This document shows, in pieces, positions 22,243 to 30,611 of a stretch of DNA of 64,000 bases (positions are counted from its first letter, which is position 1; every line of letters begins with the position of its first letter). Made by a program: the position numbers and the translations under genes. The DNA is from UBA1479 sp048263775 (GTDB lineage: Bacteria; Pseudomonadota; Alphaproteobacteria; Rhodospirillales; Casp-alpha2): positions 124,001 to 188,000 of the forward strand of contig JBLXDU010000003.1 in the NCBI GenBank assembly GCA_048263775.1. Reading direction: 5' to 3'. The notes beneath the pieces are model-generated. The model did no database searches, was not told the origin of the DNA, and worked only from the letters and a program-made list of their open reading frames with translations.

Positions 22243-22259
22243 CATAGTAATTTACTATG
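22243..22259. promoter_or_regulatory. Palindromic operator candidate between TRAP operon and GntR gene
   Basis: CATAGTAA-T-TTACTATG is a perfect 17-bp palindrome in the AT-rich divergent promoter region, 101 bp upstream of dctP and 79 bp upstream of the GntR regulator. Position, symmetry and the neighbouring GntR gene make it the likely operator for local control of both transcripts. Confidence 0.65.
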
Positions 22260-22337
22260 TCAATGCTGCCTTGTCCCGCCGGTGCTGGCTGGGGAAGATA
22301 AGCAAGTGATTCGCTGCGGCAGCTGAAGGGGGAACGG

Positions 22338-23135
22338 ATGGCTGGCTTTTCAACGCGCAAGACCGAGGATTTCGTCAAACGCTACTGGTCGGATGAATCG
22401 GACCTGCCGAAACACGAAAAGCTGTCCCGCGCGTTCACGGAATCGATCATAGACGGTTTCTGGGCTGCCGGGGCGCGGCTGCCGACAGAGGCGGAACTGG
22501 TGCAGACCACCCCCTGCAGCTTGGGGACCGTGCAGCGGGCGCTGCGTAATCTCGCCTATGCCGGGGTCATTCAGCGGCGACGGGGCAGCGGCAGCGTCGT
22601 CTCGGACCTCAGCCGCCCGATCCATGAACCCTGGCACATGCGGTTTCTGAACGTCGAGGGTGCTCCCGGCAGCTTCATGCCCGTCGCCACCCGTGTGCTG
22701 CACCGGGACGTCACCGCCGACCACGGCCCCTGGTCCGCCGATCTGGGCCAAACCACGGAAAAAGTCGTGCGGATCGAGCGCGTGATGGTGATCGCCGATC
22801 AATTCGACGTCTACAACCTGTTCTATGCCCTGGCCGACCGCTTTCCGGAACTGGTCGATACCCCCTTGGCCGACCTCAACGGCATCAACCTGAAAGACAT
22901 GATGGCCAGGGGACAGCACCTCGCCGTGCAGCGGGGCCGGCAGTTGATGCGGTTCGAGGATCCGCCCGCGGATATTTCCCTGAAATGCCGCTGGCCCGAG
23001 GGCGAAAGGGCGTCCGTGCTGAACGTCGTGGGATATTCGATGGATGGCGAGGCGATGTACTATCAGGACTATTACATCCCGCCGACGGACCTGACCCTTG
23101 ACCTCGGCACGCCGCAGCGCACCTACGCCCAATAG
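22338..23135 (+). CDS. GntR-family transcriptional regulator (HutC-like)
   Basis: DNA-binding regulator of 265 residues. The N-terminal winged helix shows the GntR pattern (HEKLSRAFTESIIDGFWAAG, LPTEAELVQTTPCSLGTVQRAL, GVIQRRRGSGSVV; about residues 26-92). The C-terminal part is a UTRA-like ligand domain (VVRIERVMVIADQFDVYN). It is divergent from the TRAP/aconitase X operon and most likely controls it through the palindrome at 22243-22259, with the transported substrate or a product as effector. HutC-type members are usually repressors released by ligand. Confidence 0.85.
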   Translation: MAGFSTRKTEDFVKRYWSDESDLPKHEKLSRAFTESIIDGFWAAGARLPTEAELVQTTPCSLGTVQRALRNLAYAGVIQRRRGSGSVVSDLSRPIHEPWHMRFLNVEGAPGSFMPVATRVLHRDVTADHGPWSADLGQTTEKVVRIERVMVIADQFDVYNLFYALADRFPELVDTPLADLNGINLKDMMARGQHLAVQRGRQLMRFEDPPADISLKCRWPEGERASVLNVVGYSMDGEAMYYQDYYIPPTDLTLDLGTPQRTYAQ

Positions 23136-23147
23136 ACGGGCGGCGCG

Positions 23148-23840
23148 TCAGGTCAGGATGCGCCGCGCCGATTTGCTAAGGTAGAGCAGCCAGAACACCT
23201 GCGCACCGATGGCGGCGGCCGGAAGCAGAATCCACAGCCAGCCGCCGAGCGCCAGTCCCGCCACGATCAGCCAGAAATCCGCGCGCGCCAATCCGCGAAA
23301 AGCGAACACGGCGACATCGCGCCATCCGGCGTCACCGCCCAGGTCGGACAGACGGGCGACCTGGGTTTCGCCCTCGGGCACGCCGCCAAGCACCAACGGC
23401 AAGGCCGCGCTGATCGTGCCGCCGAGAGCGGCCGCGCCCCCCAGCCACATCCACAAGACATCCCCCGCCTCGGCCATCGTGTGATAGCCGACGGCCAGGA
23501 AGAAAGCCGCGTGGACAACCCAATCCGTGAAATCGTCGAAGGCGGCGCCGAACCGCGACCCCATGCCGCGCAGGCGGGCCAGTTCGCCGTCACAGTAATC
23601 GAACAGGTAATAAAGAAAGAACATCCCTGCCCCCAGCACCTGCACGACCGGCGAGCCGAACGCGAAACAGGCGGCGGCAGCCAGACCAGAAGCCAGGCCC
23701 AAGCTGGTTGCCTGATTGGGTGTCATGCCGAATGCGGCCAAGTGCGGCGTCGTCGCCCGCGACAGCATGCGGATCAGGGGGAGTTGCGTCATCATCACGC
23801 GCGCGCGCGACGGCGCCAAATTACGTTCCGTGGATGTCAT
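23148..23840 (-). CDS. CDP-alcohol phosphatidyltransferase family protein
   Basis: Integral membrane enzyme (230 residues) that transfers a phospho-alcohol between CDP and an acceptor alcohol in lipid or polar-headgroup synthesis. The complete family motif D-x2-D-G-x2-A-R-x8-G-x3-D-x3-D is present as DYCDGELAR followed by RFGAAFDDFTD. About six membrane segments are seen. The start at 23840 (MTSTERNLAPSR) is chosen over the open frame to 23885. The exact donor and acceptor cannot be told; no lipid gene is adjacent. It is convergent with the GntR gene. Confidence 0.88.
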   Translation of the reverse strand: MTSTERNLAPSRARVMMTQLPLIRMLSRATTPHLAAFGMTPNQATSLGLASGLAAAACFAFGSPVVQVLGAGMFFLYYLFDYCDGELARLRGMGSRFGAAFDDFTDWVVHAAFFLAVGYHTMAEAGDVLWMWLGGAAALGGTISAALPLVLGGVPEGETQVARLSDLGGDAGWRDVAVFAFRGLARADFWLIVAGLALGGWLWILLPAAAIGAQVFWLLYLSKSARRILT

Positions 23841-23965
23841 GGCATGTCCCCGTGATACGGCGTCGGCACCTGAATCCCGGGCCACGCGTGCACTCTCGTG
23901 CCAAAGGCAGAGAAAAAGGTCAAGCCCGCCGAACGGTAGGCCTCTGCAACCACATGAACGGGAAA

Positions 23966-24307
23966 TCAGAAGCGGGCGCGGAACGCGGCAAACAGGCTGC
24001 GGAACACATTGCGGAAAAGGTTGCCAGCATGGAAGCCTTCGGCCAGACCGCTATCCAGTTTCTCGGCCAAGTCTTCCGGCTTGGCGCTGCGCAATTCATC
24101 GGCCAACTGGCCACCGCGAGCAAGGTTCACGGCTTTGTTACCGTCTCCTAGATCGACCGTGGACAGGTCGATCCGATCTTCGACCGTGCGCCTGCCCAAG
24201 GACTGCGCCGGATTTTCCAACGCCTGACGCGCCTCGCGCATCAGCTTTTCGCCGAGCGTGGTCGGGCGCGGCAGCGCCGCAGCGGAATTGTGAACTTGGC
24301 TCACCAT
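23966..24307 (-). CDS. Hypothetical protein, 113 residues
   Basis: Not recognised. The product is hydrophilic and alternates helical segments (LGEKLMREARQALEN, GGQLADELRSAKPEDLAEKLDSGL) with a C-terminal amphipathic, phenylalanine- and arginine-rich tail (NLFRNVFRSLFAAFRARF). No signal peptide. It lies alone between a CDP-alcohol transferase and a divergent DUF1223 gene. No clear ribosome site is seen before the ATG. The arginine-aromatic tail could contact membrane or nucleic acid; this is only a guess. Confidence 0.5.
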   Translation of the reverse strand: MVSQVHNSAAALPRPTTLGEKLMREARQALENPAQSLGRRTVEDRIDLSTVDLGDGNKAVNLARGGQLADELRSAKPEDLAEKLDSGLAEGFHAGNLFRNVFRSLFAAFRARF

Positions 24308-24408
24308 GAATTGAGCATACGCCGATCGGGGTTAAATTGACACGAGATTCACGTTCCCCAATCATCCTGACAGGCAACCGGGCCAGTCAGGAAATCGGGA
24401 ACGTATCC

Positions 24409-25155
24409 ATGAAACATCTTATATTCACTGTCCTGGCCCTTGCTGTGACGCTCATCACCGCGAACCCCGCCTCGGCCCAAGACAGAAAGCCCGTGGTTGT
24501 CGAGCTGTTTACGTCGCAGGGCTGCTATTCATGTCCGCCGGCGGAGGCATACCTAGGTGAACTTGCCGACCGCGCGGACGTTGTCGCCCTGGAATTCCAC
24601 GTCGATTACTGGGACAGCCTGAATTACATGTGGCATGGCCAGTGGAAGGATCCGTTCTCGGCGCCGGAACACACGCAACGCCAGCGCCTCTATAACGTCG
24701 CCATTCGCGGCCAATCGGGCGTCTACACTCCGCAAATGATCATCGACGGCCGGCTTGAGGGCGTGGGATCGCACCGCGGTCAGATCGGCGACCTCATGAA
24801 TCAGGCAGCAAAGGCAAGGGGCAAATTAACCGTCGCCGTCACGGCCCAAGGCGGCCGGTTTCAGGCATTGGTCTCCGAAGGGGCCGCCGGTGTGGCCGAC
24901 ATCATTCTCGTCCGTTTTCAGGACCGTGCCGAAACGGTGGTCCAAAAGGGCGAAAACCACGGCAAAGTGTTGATCAGCCGCCATATCGTACGCGAGACCC
25001 GAAAACTGGGGACTTGGCGCGGTGCGCAGACGGTCCTCGACCTGCCCGCCGACGCGGCCCGCGGTGACGGCATGGGCTGTGCGGTCCTGGTTCAGGCCCC
25101 GAACCACGGCCCAATCCTGGGTGCCGCCATCTGTCCCAAAGGTCCATTGTCCTAG
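24409..25155 (+). CDS. DUF1223 thioredoxin-like exported protein
   Basis: Exported protein of 248 residues with a Sec signal peptide (MKHLIFTVLALAVTLITANP, cleavage after ASA). The mature part opens with VVVELFTSQGCYSCPPAEAYL, where the CxxC pair sits at the place of a thioredoxin active site, followed by LEFHVDYWDSLNY, a conserved DUF1223 element. A redox or periplasmic stress role is inferred; the family is poorly characterised. The start at 24409 is chosen because the signal peptide begins there; the open frame to 24337 adds a non-signal leader. Confidence 0.85.
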   Translation: MKHLIFTVLALAVTLITANPASAQDRKPVVVELFTSQGCYSCPPAEAYLGELADRADVVALEFHVDYWDSLNYMWHGQWKDPFSAPEHTQRQRLYNVAIRGQSGVYTPQMIIDGRLEGVGSHRGQIGDLMNQAAKARGKLTVAVTAQGGRFQALVSEGAAGVADIILVRFQDRAETVVQKGENHGKVLISRHIVRETRKLGTWRGAQTVLDLPADAARGDGMGCAVLVQAPNHGPILGAAICPKGPLS

Positions 25156-25188
25156 AACCGCCGGTTCGGCGTGCCTATATGTCGGCGC

Positions 25189-25731
25189 ATGGCTGAATAT
25201 CTTCACCGAACCGCCGCACTTTTGACCGCGTTTTTCCTGTCTGCCTGCGCAACAGCGCCGGAACACAGCCTGACCTTTCAAGGCATGCAGGCCCGACAGG
25301 CGGCGATCCAGGCCGTTCTAGCGGCGGGTGACACCGACACGACCCGTCCCTGGCACAGCCCCGACGGCGCCTCGGGCAACGCCACCCTTGTCGGCCCACC
25401 GAATGCGGAGGGCTGCCGCCAGGTCAAAACGGCGGGTCCTGGTGGTGCGATCACCGATACCTGGTGCCCCACGCCCCATGGATTCTGGGTTCATCCGGAC
25501 GAACTGTTCTACCGCAACGCGACCGGGCGCGAGACCTATGGCGGCGCCGTGCGCTCGCGGGATGGCGCCGACGGCGTGAAGGCAGAGACCACCCCCGCCG
25601 ACACCCGGCCCGATCAGATCGATTGTCTGCGCCTGCTGCGCGAGGAACAACGTCTTGCCGATGACGGTCGTGAAGGAGCGGCCCGCGCCAAGCGCCGGGC
25701 ATTCCACGACTGCCTGAAGCGAAGCCGCTAA
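25189..25731 (+). CDS. Putative lipoprotein of unknown function
   Basis: Exported protein of 180 residues with a lipoprotein signal: MAEYLHRTAALLTAFFLSAC, where LSAC is the lipobox and the Cys is near residue 20. The mature part is soluble and rich in charged residues, with four more cysteines in pairs (GCRQV, WCPTP, DCLRLL, DCLKRS) that could form disulphides. No domain is recognised. It follows the DUF1223 gene by 33 nt on the same strand and may be co-transcribed. A GTG at 25171 is an alternative but would bury the signal peptide. Confidence 0.7.
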   Translation: MAEYLHRTAALLTAFFLSACATAPEHSLTFQGMQARQAAIQAVLAAGDTDTTRPWHSPDGASGNATLVGPPNAEGCRQVKTAGPGGAITDTWCPTPHGFWVHPDELFYRNATGRETYGGAVRSRDGADGVKAETTPADTRPDQIDCLRLLREEQRLADDGREGAARAKRRAFHDCLKRSR

Positions 25732-25735
25732 AGGT

Positions 25736-26926
25736 TCAGTCCGGCTTCACCTTGGCCGCGTAATCGTCGGCGTCGTCGACATCCCAGCCCAGCACGTCCT
25801 TGAGAACCTCCGCCGTCTGCTGACCCAAAGTCGGCGGGGCGGAGCGCACGCTAACCGGCGTTTCCGACAGCTTCAGCGGCGAGCCGATGATGCGCTCGCG
25901 GCCGATGGTCGCGTGGTCGACTTCGACCACCATATCCCGGGCGTGCACTTCCGGCGCTTCCAGCACCTCGTCGACCGTGCGGATGGCGCCCGCGGGCAGG
26001 CCCGCCGCATGCAGATCGACCAACCATTCGTCTCGGCCCTTTGTGCGGAACGCGGCTTCCATGATCTCGTAAAGCGCGACACGGTTCTCGGCCCGCGCCC
26101 GGTTGGTTGCGAAACGTGGATCATCGGCCATGTCTGGATGCCCCAGGGCCGCCGCCAACTTGCGGAACTGGCGGTCGGCGCCGATCGCCAGCGCCAGGGG
26201 ATGGTCCGCCGTGTCGAACGGCCGGTAGGGACAGACCGAGGGATGATCGTTGCCAAGTCTCTGAGGCCGGTCGCCGGTCATCAGATAGGCCGCCCCCTGG
26301 TTCGCCAGCAACGCCACGGCGCTGTCCAACAATGCGATGTCCACATGCTGCCCCTTGCCGGTCCGTTCCCGGTGAAACAGGGCTGCGAGCACGCCCGCAA
26401 CCGCGTCCTGGCCCGCGACCATGTCGGTCACGGCAGCACCTACCTTCATGGGCGGCTGGTCGGCGCCGCCGATCAAGGACATCAGGCCGCTTTCCGCCTG
26501 GATCAGGAAATCATAGCCTGCCCGTTCCGCGGCCGGCCCCGTGCGCCCATAACCGGACACGGCACAATAGATCAGCCCCGGGTTGTCGGCGCGGAGTTGC
26601 TCGTACCCCAGGCCGTATTTTTCCATGGCGCCGCGCCGCAGATTCTCCACCACGATGTCGCTTTTCATCGCCAGGTCACGGGCGATGGCCCTGCCCTCTT
26701 CCGTTTTCAGGTCGATGACAATGCTCTGCTTATTGCGGTTGGTGACCTGGAAATAGGCGCTTTCACCAGCCTGGAACGGCGGGCCGAAATGGCGCACGTC
26801 GTCCCCTTCCGGGCTTTCCACCTTGATGACCTCGGCCCCCAGGTCACCCAGAATCATGGCGCACCAGGGCCCGGCGAGAACGCGCGAGAAGTCGAGAACG
26901 CGGATACCGTCGAGGGGTCCGGCCAT
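25736..26926 (-). CDS. CoA transferase, family III (CaiB/BaiF)
   Basis: Cytoplasmic enzyme of 396 residues that moves CoA between acyl groups through an aspartyl-CoA thioester. Family-III features are clear: GIRVLDFSRVLAGPWCAMILGD at the start, GAEVIKVESPEGDDVR, NRNKQSIVIDLKTEEGR, the segment around the catalytic Asp (AGYDFLIQAESGLMS) and the distal PPTLGQQTAEVL. The start at 26926 has GGGAGGG 7-13 nt upstream; the long open frame to 27355 lies inside the dehydrogenase gene. It is 14 nt downstream of an acyl-CoA dehydrogenase, so the pair probably activates and oxidises one carboxylic acid. Confidence 0.93.
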   Translation of the reverse strand: MAGPLDGIRVLDFSRVLAGPWCAMILGDLGAEVIKVESPEGDDVRHFGPPFQAGESAYFQVTNRNKQSIVIDLKTEEGRAIARDLAMKSDIVVENLRRGAMEKYGLGYEQLRADNPGLIYCAVSGYGRTGPAAERAGYDFLIQAESGLMSLIGGADQPPMKVGAAVTDMVAGQDAVAGVLAALFHRERTGKGQHVDIALLDSAVALLANQGAAYLMTGDRPQRLGNDHPSVCPYRPFDTADHPLALAIGADRQFRKLAAALGHPDMADDPRFATNRARAENRVALYEIMEAAFRTKGRDEWLVDLHAAGLPAGAIRTVDEVLEAPEVHARDMVVEVDHATIGRERIIGSPLKLSETPVSVRSAPPTLGQQTAEVLKDVLGWDVDDADDYAAKVKPD

Positions 26927-26940
26927 GGCTTCGCCCTCCC

Positions 26941-28101
26941 CTAACGCCGCTGGTCGAAGCGACGGCCGACCAGGGCGGCGGCGATATTGACCTTCTGGAT
27001 GTCGATGGCGCCACCGGCGATGCCCCAGCCCCAGCCGTCGCGCATGCGCCGTTCCATGTCGAATTCCTTCGAATAACCATAGGCACCCATGACCTGCATG
27101 GCCGCCCCGGTGACGTCGCGCACCATCTCGTTGGCGAAGCATTTGGCGAGGGAAGAATCGAGGATCGACGGCAGGCCGTCGGCGGCGTTCTGCGCGGCGC
27201 GCCAGATCAGCAGGCGCGAGGCCTCGCAGCGCAGGGCCATTTCCGCCAGTTTCATCTGCACCGCCTGGAACTCGACCAGCGGCTTGCCGAACTGTTTGCG
27301 CTCCTGAACATAGGCAAGCGCCTCGTCCAGGGCCGACTGGGCGATGCCCAGGCACATGGTGGCGTTGCCGCAGCGTTCCAGGTCGAAGGCTTCCATCAAC
27401 TGCTTGAACCCGCCGGCAGGAACGATCAGGTTGGCTTCCGGAACCTCGACGTTATCGAAGAAGATGTCGGCCGACGGCACGCCGCGGAACCCCATAAGCC
27501 GTTCGCGTGCACCGAAGCTGAGCCCTTTGGCGTCCTTTTCCACCAACACCGCGCCGATGCCCTTGGCGCCGGGGGCGTCGGACAGCTTGCAATAAACCAC
27601 ATAGGCGTCGGCATGGCCGCCCCCCGAACACCAGCGCTTCTGACCGTTGAGGACGATCTTTCCATCCTTGATCTCGGCCCGGGTCTTCAGATCGGTCAAG
27701 GCCGACCCGGCCTCGGGCTCGGACATGGCCACGGCGACGACCATCTCGCCAGCACAGACCTTGGGCACGATCTGCTTGGCGAGGTCCGCCTGAGCAAAGT
27801 GCTCGACCGCACGCACCGGGCCGACGGAGCTTTCGAAGATGGGAAAGGCGACGGCGGGCGAGACCTTGGCGAATTCCTCCAGCACGATCAGGGCTTCCAG
27901 ATTGCCTAGGCCCAGCCCCCCCAGGTCCTCCGACACGTTGACGCCGAGAAAACCCATTTCCGCGTAGCGCTTGATCCATTCTGCGGGCAGCGCCTTATCT
28001 TCCTGTTCAAGGGTGCGGGCGACCTCGCGCATTTCGCCCTGGGCAAAGGCGCGGGCGGCTTCCTGCAGCTGGCGCTGATCGTCGGTCAGTCGAAAATCCA
28101 C
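26941..28101 (-). CDS. Acyl-CoA dehydrogenase
   Basis: FAD enzyme (386 residues) that introduces the alpha-beta double bond into an acyl-CoA and passes electrons to ETF. The three-domain family layout is seen: N-terminal helices (DFRLTDDQRQLQEAARAFAQ), beta domain (VAVAMSEPEAGSALTDLKT, then GQKRWCSGGGHAD) and C-terminal helices with VQERKQFGKPLVEFQAVQMKLA and MQVMGAYGYSKEFDMERRMRD. A GTG start at 28101 is chosen: it gives the usual N-terminus and has AAAGGAGA 8-15 nt upstream. Chain specificity cannot be inferred. Confidence 0.93.
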   Translation of the reverse strand: MDFRLTDDQRQLQEAARAFAQGEMREVARTLEQEDKALPAEWIKRYAEMGFLGVNVSEDLGGLGLGNLEALIVLEEFAKVSPAVAFPIFESSVGPVRAVEHFAQADLAKQIVPKVCAGEMVVAVAMSEPEAGSALTDLKTRAEIKDGKIVLNGQKRWCSGGGHADAYVVYCKLSDAPGAKGIGAVLVEKDAKGLSFGARERLMGFRGVPSADIFFDNVEVPEANLIVPAGGFKQLMEAFDLERCGNATMCLGIAQSALDEALAYVQERKQFGKPLVEFQAVQMKLAEMALRCEASRLLIWRAAQNAADGLPSILDSSLAKCFANEMVRDVTGAAMQVMGAYGYSKEFDMERRMRDGWGWGIAGGAIDIQKVNIAAALVGRRFDQRR

Positions 28102-28193
28102 GGTACATATCTCCTTTGCCGGTTGGCCCGAGGGTCCCGTCACATGGCCGGACCGAATGGGCACGGCAAAGTGCACAGCGCCGGGCCGGAAGT

Positions 28194-28209
28194 AAATGAA
28201 ACTTCATTT
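28194..28209. promoter_or_regulatory. Palindromic operator candidate upstream of the acyl-CoA dehydrogenase operon
   Basis: AAATGAA-AC-TTCATTT is a perfect 7-bp-arm palindrome 92 bp upstream of the GTG start, in a short AT-rich stretch of otherwise GC-rich DNA. Such sites are typical for TetR- or GntR-type regulators of acyl-CoA genes; no regulator gene is adjacent. The rest of the gap up to 28414 holds only the terminator at 28281-28319. Confidence 0.5.
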
Positions 28210-28280
28210 CATTTGGTGAAACATCCGGCGCGAACACCAGCAGATCCGAAACGTCAGGATGAATGAGGGCGAAGATACTG

Positions 28281-28319
28281 AAAACGAAAGAGCCCCCCCG
28301 GGGTATCCCGGGGGAGCTC
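28281..28319 (-). terminator. Rho-independent terminator for the 100-residue gene
   Basis: On the minus strand a 13-bp stem (28290-28302 with 28307-28319, one G-U pair, 4-nt loop) is followed by TTTCGTTTTC. The single non-Watson-Crick position pairs as G-U only on the minus strand, which supports that direction. It lies about 95 nt after the stop of the gene at 28415-28717. Confidence 0.75.
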
Positions 28320-28414
28320 AGCCGTGCCTTCAGAACGTCTCCAAGGGTTGAGACAATACCGCCCCTAGGAGCGGTGATTTGTCACCCCCCCCAAACAGTG
28401 GGGGAGCAAGAGTG

Positions 28415-28717
28415 TCAGGCAACATCGTTGACGACATTGCCCCTGGCCGCGCCGGCATTACTGCCGCCGTCGGTAGGCGTATTCGCGGGGTCTTTTCCGC
28501 GGTCTTCACCAGAGGAGTTGCTGTCCTGGGACGGCTGAGTGGCCGCCGAAGGAGAGGTCGATTCTTCGAGTGATTGCCGTTCCTCAGAACGGTAACCACT
28601 CTCGACAGCTTCCTCGACCTCTTGTCGAGTTTGTTGAAGCAGATTCTCAGTACTCTGAGAAACCTGCTTCGCAAGCGTCAAAGGAAATGACGCGAGATTT
28701 GAAGCTTGATCAATCAT
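28415..28717 (-). CDS. Hypothetical acidic protein with disordered tail, 100 residues
   Basis: Not recognised. The first half is helical (MIDQASNLASFPLTLAKQV, then STENLLQQTRQEVEEAVESG) and the second half is rich in Ser, Gln, Asn, Gly and acidic residues and probably disordered. A GGAG site lies about 8 nt before the ATG and a strong terminator follows, so it is likely a single-gene transcript. No signal peptide or membrane span. It stands between the dehydrogenase operon and the CoA-transferase pair on the same strand. Confidence 0.6.
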   Translation of the reverse strand: MIDQASNLASFPLTLAKQVSQSTENLLQQTRQEVEEAVESGYRSEERQSLEESTSPSAATQPSQDSNSSGEDRGKDPANTPTDGGSNAGAARGNVVNDVA

Positions 28718-28949
28718 AGCGTTTCTCCGCTCTGAATTGCGACGTTCTGTCAGCGCCTAAAATATGGCACAAGAAAAGGCAAAAATAAATACTATAGAGG
28801 AATCGGCGCACCCCGCCCCATTACCCATTGAAAGCACAGGGTTAATAGACCGAAGGCCGCGCTGACAAAGGGTCACGGAAAGGTTCCACCCACCAAAAAC
28901 GTGCGGAATCAGGAACTGAAGGACGCCGTCGCCACCTCTGGGCACGGCC

Positions 28950-29699
28950 TCAGGCGGATGCCTTCCCGCGGTAGCCCAACACTCTTTCAGCGAAATCCGG
29001 ATAGGTTCCGGCGACCTCGCGGCCGATTTTGGTGCGGAGGATGTCCAGCCGCTCAGGCTCCGGTTCCGGTGTGGTCGGCACACTATCGGGTACATCGAAA
29101 TCAAAGCCCGTGTTATCGCGCACTTCCTCGACGCTGTGCCCCGGATGAACGCTTTCAAGACGGAACCGTCCCTGTGCCCGATCGAACGACATGACGCAAA
29201 GTTCCGTGACCAGGGCATGCGGCCCGCCGGGCCGGTGCACATCGGGCGGGCTGATGCCCGGCGCGCTGATGAAATCGACCTTGTCGACGAACACCCGGCG
29301 CGTGTGTTCCGGACGGAACAGGATGACACGCGGCACGGTGAAATACATGTAGGCCGACCCGAACGACCCCGGGAACCGGCGGTCGAGCGACGGATATGCG
29401 CCGGTACCGACGAGATTCAAGTTGGCCTGGCCGTCGATCTGCACCCCGCCTAAGAAGAACACGTCGATGCGCCCCTGCCCGGCCGCATCGAACAGTTCGC
29501 GCCCTCCATCCGTGAACGGGTTGTTTGTGATCCCGTGGATCAGCGACACGCGGAAGGCGCCGCCTGTCAATTCGCGCTGCAACAGGGCGGCCGCGCCGGG
29601 AATGGGCGAGGCCGCGCCGATGGCCCCGTTGCCCCGTTCCGGCAGCAGACGGGTGACGACGGAAATCAGGAATTCCTCGGAAGAATAGGCTTCGCTCAC
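28950..29699 (-). CDS. CoA-transferase family I, beta subunit (IpdB-like)
   Basis: Beta subunit (249 residues) of a family-I CoA-transferase-like pair. It has SSEEFLISVVTRLLPERGNG, a Rossmann-type core with FFLGGVQIDGQANLNLVGTG and the distal TELCVMSFDRAQGRFRLESV. The catalytic Glu motif of true transferases (S/G-ENG) is not seen: the place reads GNGAIGAASPIPG. IpdAB-type relatives lack that Glu and act as ring- or C-C-hydrolases on steroid-derived CoA thioesters, so a hydrolase role is possible. The start overlaps the alpha-subunit stop by 4 bp. Confidence 0.85.
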   Translation of the reverse strand: MSEAYSSEEFLISVVTRLLPERGNGAIGAASPIPGAAALLQRELTGGAFRVSLIHGITNNPFTDGGRELFDAAGQGRIDVFFLGGVQIDGQANLNLVGTGAYPSLDRRFPGSFGSAYMYFTVPRVILFRPEHTRRVFVDKVDFISAPGISPPDVHRPGGPHALVTELCVMSFDRAQGRFRLESVHPGHSVEEVRDNTGFDFDVPDSVPTTPEPEPERLDILRTKIGREVAGTYPDFAERVLGYRGKASA

Positions 29700-30520
29700 G
29701 ACGCTGCCTCCGCCTGACGCCCCAGAACCTCGCGCTTCAGATAGGCATCGAAGCCTTCCTGGCTGCGCGCTTCCTTGGCATAGGCACGGATGTGATCCAT
29801 ATCGATGGGGTAGCAGCCGGTAAGGCCCAGGGGCTTGGCCCCTTCCTTGGCCTGGGCCATGGCGCCGATGTACATGGCGGGAATGGTGCCCGCGGACAGC
29901 ACGGGATCGGCGGTCAGGTCGCCGTCGTGAATGTCCTCATAGGTCGCCAATGTCGTCTTGGCCGCATGGGCGATGGTGAACAGCTCGTGACGCTTGCCGA
30001 CCCAGACGTTGCCATACTTGTCGGCCAGCGGCGCATGAACCAACGCCACGTCCGGCTTGATCGCCGGCAGCAGCAAAATCTTGCCGTTACCCGCGCCCAT
30101 GGGGTCGTCGACCACCTTCCAGTCGTCGCGGTATTTGACGATGTCGGAGCCGATGATGCCGCCCAAGGGCATGAACGGCACGCCCTTTTCCGAAGCCTGA
30201 AGGGCCGTGTGGATGGCCGGGCAGGTGCTGTCCCGCATTTTCAGGCTGCCGTCCTGCACCGCGCGGGTGAAGCTGGGCGCCAAACCCGCCTCGCCCAGGC
30301 TGACCGCGGCCGCTTCCATCAGCCGGACGCAGCCGGCACCAATCAGCAGGTCCGCCGCCATGCCCGAAATCGGCACTGCGAGCACGTGTAAATCCTTGAC
30401 GCCCTTGCGGATCAGGGCACGGATCAACGCCATGGGAACGAAGCTGTAATCAGGCGGCAAAGCCAATAGTGCCCCGTCAGGCACCTGTTCGGCGAGAGCG
30501 TCAACGTCAGGGATGGTCAT
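29696..30520 (-). CDS. CoA-transferase family I, alpha subunit (IpdA-like)
   Basis: Alpha subunit (274 residues) of the same heterodimer. Family features are VPDGALLALPPDYSFVPMALIRALI at the start, LIGAGCVRLMEAAAVSLGEAGLAP and VALVHAPLADKYGNVWVGKR, where the DxxGN turn is typical. The start at 30520 (MTIPDVDALAEQ) is preferred to the open frame at 30553. With the beta subunit it would act on an acyl-CoA in the cytoplasm; the nearby dehydrogenase and CaiB-type gene suggest a local theme of organic-acid breakdown, though these are separate transcripts. Confidence 0.85.
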   Translation of the reverse strand: MTIPDVDALAEQVPDGALLALPPDYSFVPMALIRALIRKGVKDLHVLAVPISGMAADLLIGAGCVRLMEAAAVSLGEAGLAPSFTRAVQDGSLKMRDSTCPAIHTALQASEKGVPFMPLGGIIGSDIVKYRDDWKVVDDPMGAGNGKILLLPAIKPDVALVHAPLADKYGNVWVGKRHELFTIAHAAKTTLATYEDIHDGDLTADPVLSAGTIPAMYIGAMAQAKEGAKPLGLTGCYPIDMDHIRAYAKEARSQEGFDAYLKREVLGRQAEAAS

Positions 30521-30611
30521 GGCGGGCTGTCCGTCGGTGGATGAAGGACGCACAGGGTGTCACAGGGCCTTGGGTACGGTCAATTGTCCGCTATTTCAAA
30601 GGCCTGGCCTG

